Origin: Candidatus Gastranaerophilales bacterium
GTDB taxonomy: Bacteria; Cyanobacteriota; Vampirovibrionia; Gastranaerophilales; Gastranaerophilaceae
Reading direction: 5' to 3'
Assembly (NCBI GenBank): GCA_021201175.1
Contig: JAJQFK010000152.1
Location: 1 to 5,195 of the forward strand
DNA length: 5,195 bases
A program made the translations under genes and the position numbers. Below, one piece after another: positions 3,968 to 5,195 of this stretch (the first letter of the stretch is position 1; the number at the start of each line of letters is the position of its first letter). Under the pieces are notes generated by a model that saw only the letters and a program-made list of their open reading frames with translations, had not been told where the DNA came from and did not search any database.

Positions 3968-5119
3968 TAAAACAGCCGTTTCTCTTATACTGTTCTCTGA
4001 TATTTCTACCATAGCGCGATAAGAGTCAAGCCTTACAATATATAAATCATTTCCGTTTTGTCTGTCATAAAATCTTGCTTGCAGATTTATTTGCGACAAA
4101 TCCTTAAACTTTTTCAAGAAGAAAACTTCGTTACCAACAAAACCAAACAATGCAAATTCATCATTAATTGTTGTTAAATAAAAACCTTTTGTCGGGGTAA
4201 TATTAAGAACTGAAAGAAGTTCGGCCTCCTTATTTACATTTTCTGTTTTTTGTTCTTTTAATACGTCGTCTACTGACGGCATAGATAACTCAACGACTTC
4301 ATCAAACATAGTCTTTTTTATTGGATTAGTATGCTTGATTTTTGAACCCAATACTTTTGATGTTTTATTCATATTACTGCTAATTCTGGGTTTAATAGTA
4401 CTTTTTCTTAATTCCTTAGAGGGAATATCAAAACAGCTAAAGGAGCCGGGATTAGTATTTTGAAGATTTTTTCTTATATTAACTTTGGGTAAAGCAGCGG
4501 TTTCAATTTTACTTTGCTTCTTTTTGACAGGCTTTTGAGAAGAAATTCTTGAAGAAGTTTCATAAGCAACCGGAACAAATGTAGAAGAATTATTTCCTGC
4601 GTTAAAAGACTTCCTAAGTTGAACAAAAATCAACAATAAAGCGAAAACAAACACTAAAATAGCGCAAGGAAGTACGAAATCAATAATCTGAGAGAAACCC
4701 ACCGGCATGCCGCTTTCAACATCGGCTGTTAGCTGAATATTAAAGCTTTCCGGTACGGAAACAGATAATCTGACATAACCGGATTGAATATCGTCTTTTA
4801 TATAAGGTTTTTCTACAGCTGAAATATTGACGATTTGATTATCATTTTTATTTTCATATGCAACTTTTAATTTACTGTTTGCAAGAAAAGTATCAGGTAT
4901 AAAAACATAATATGAGCCGGGATATTGCTTTTGAATAAACGCATTGCCGTTATATTTTTCTTTAAATAAAAGGTTTAAAGTATAACTGTCATTTTCAGGT
5001 GAAATAACTTTAACTTTTGAAAGGAAATTAAACGCATCCCCTTCAGCAAATACAGGCATAATTGCAATTATCAGCGCAAAAACTGATAAAAATATACTAA
5101 AAATTAAATTCTTTTTCAT
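3965..5119 (-). CDS. unrecognised single-pass membrane protein with signal peptide and cytoplasmic C-terminal domain
   Basis: I do not recognise this 384-residue protein. It has a classical signal peptide (MKKN, then a hydrophobic core to about residue 22, with likely cleavage after VFA at 25). Residues 26-140 alternate hydrophobic and polar positions with many aromatics (KVKVIS, YYVFIP, YVRLSVSVP), suggesting a beta-rich extracytoplasmic domain, loosely reminiscent of AMIN-type domains but not assignable. One strong membrane helix follows at about 145-168 (IIDFVLPCAILVFVFALLL) and ends in LRK, giving N-out, C-in topology. Residues 170-300 are Lys/Ser/Asn-rich and look disordered. Residues 300-384 look folded (ELLSVLNITPTKGFYLTTI, EFALFGFVGNEVFFLKKF). 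The architecture suggests a scaffold or envelope sensor. It is the first gene of the operon in view, one base ahead of the solute-binding gene, so an envelope or transport-linked role is possible. The ATG start gives the signal peptide and no longer in-frame start is needed, although its Shine-Dalgarno is weak. Confidence 0.8.
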   Translation of the reverse strand: MKKNLIFSIFLSVFALIIAIMPVFAEGDAFNFLSKVKVISPENDSYTLNLLFKEKYNGNAFIQKQYPGSYYVFIPDTFLANSKLKVAYENKNDNQIVNISAVEKPYIKDDIQSGYVRLSVSVPESFNIQLTADVESGMPVGFSQIIDFVLPCAILVFVFALLLIFVQLRKSFNAGNNSSTFVPVAYETSSRISSQKPVKKKQSKIETAALPKVNIRKNLQNTNPGSFSCFDIPSKELRKSTIKPRISSNMNKTSKVLGSKIKHTNPIKKTMFDEVVELSMPSVDDVLKEQKTENVNKEAELLSVLNITPTKGFYLTTINDEFALFGFVGNEVFFLKKFKDLSQINLQARFYDRQNGNDLYIVRLDSYRAMVEISENSIRETAVL

Positions 5120-5195
5120 ACTTACAAAACTTTCGTCGGGATATACCCTATTAACATGCTACACTAATATTAAAACATCAAAAGATATTTTTTGT
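5120..5195 (-). other. upstream leader of the operon, promoter not clearly resolved
   Basis: These 76 bases precede the ATG at 5119. On the minus strand a TTGATG (-35-like) occurs near the window edge (about 5174-5179), but no good -10 sits 16-18 bases after it. TGTTAATAG and a small GGG-TATAT-CCC hairpin (about 5138-5148) lie nearer the gene. There is no clear Shine-Dalgarno before the ATG. The operon may begin here or further upstream beyond the window. Confidence 0.3.

Noticed and set aside
1..5195. CRISPR arrays, tRNA or rRNA genes, insertion sequences
   Set aside because: No regularly spaced direct repeats, no cloverleaf or conserved rRNA segments, and no transposase-like frames were seen on either strand.

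Overview
The window is low-GC, densely coded bacterial DNA that reads like a chromosome. The best clue to its origin is a prepilin-like protein with the N-terminal signature AFTLAEVLVTL, a conserved IDING/KKPN segment and several cysteines. From memory, this style of FTLAEVL protein is abundant in gut Melainabacteria (Gastranaerophilales, non-photosynthetic relatives of Cyanobacteria). The AT-rich codon use fits that group. This placement is an inference; no marker gene in the window proves it.

Layout. The first 315 bases are the 3' end of a plus-strand regulator with a LuxR/NarL-type DNA-binding domain. A possible terminator hairpin follows and overlaps the stop codon of the convergent minus-strand prepilin-like gene (358-1086). 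The prepilin start is the most striking point of the window. The well-placed Shine-Dalgarno and ATG at 1093 are out of frame with the pilin, and between them and the pilin body lies a run of nine C (minus strand, 1069-1077). Loss of one C would restore the frame. This could be a phase-variable switch or a sequence error. Bases 1094-1381 form a gene-poor, divergently oriented regulatory region. It holds a promoter candidate facing each way, two inverted repeats, and a 22-codon plus-strand reading frame (1382-1450) with a very good Shine-Dalgarno.

The rest (1452-5119) is one tightly packed minus-strand transcription unit, transcribed from right to left. It contains: (1) a 384-aa unrecognised signal-peptide protein with one internal membrane segment and a cytoplasmic tail; (2) a family 1 carbohydrate-type ABC solute-binding protein, broken by a one-base deletion into a 99-codon N-terminal and a 303-codon C-terminal reading frame; (3) an NCS2/AzgA-type nucleobase permease. 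The junctions are one base apart (TAAAATG) and one base overlapping (TAATG), so translation is probably coupled.

How they fit together. The operon pairs an extracytoplasmic solute binder with a secondary nucleobase transporter, and no ABC membrane or ATPase genes are present in the window. The solute binder is therefore an orphan that would need ABC partners encoded elsewhere, or it has decayed. The permease has departures from the usual AzgA signatures at positions that line up with substrate-binding residues. I see no RNA genes, insertion sequences, CRISPR arrays or origins.
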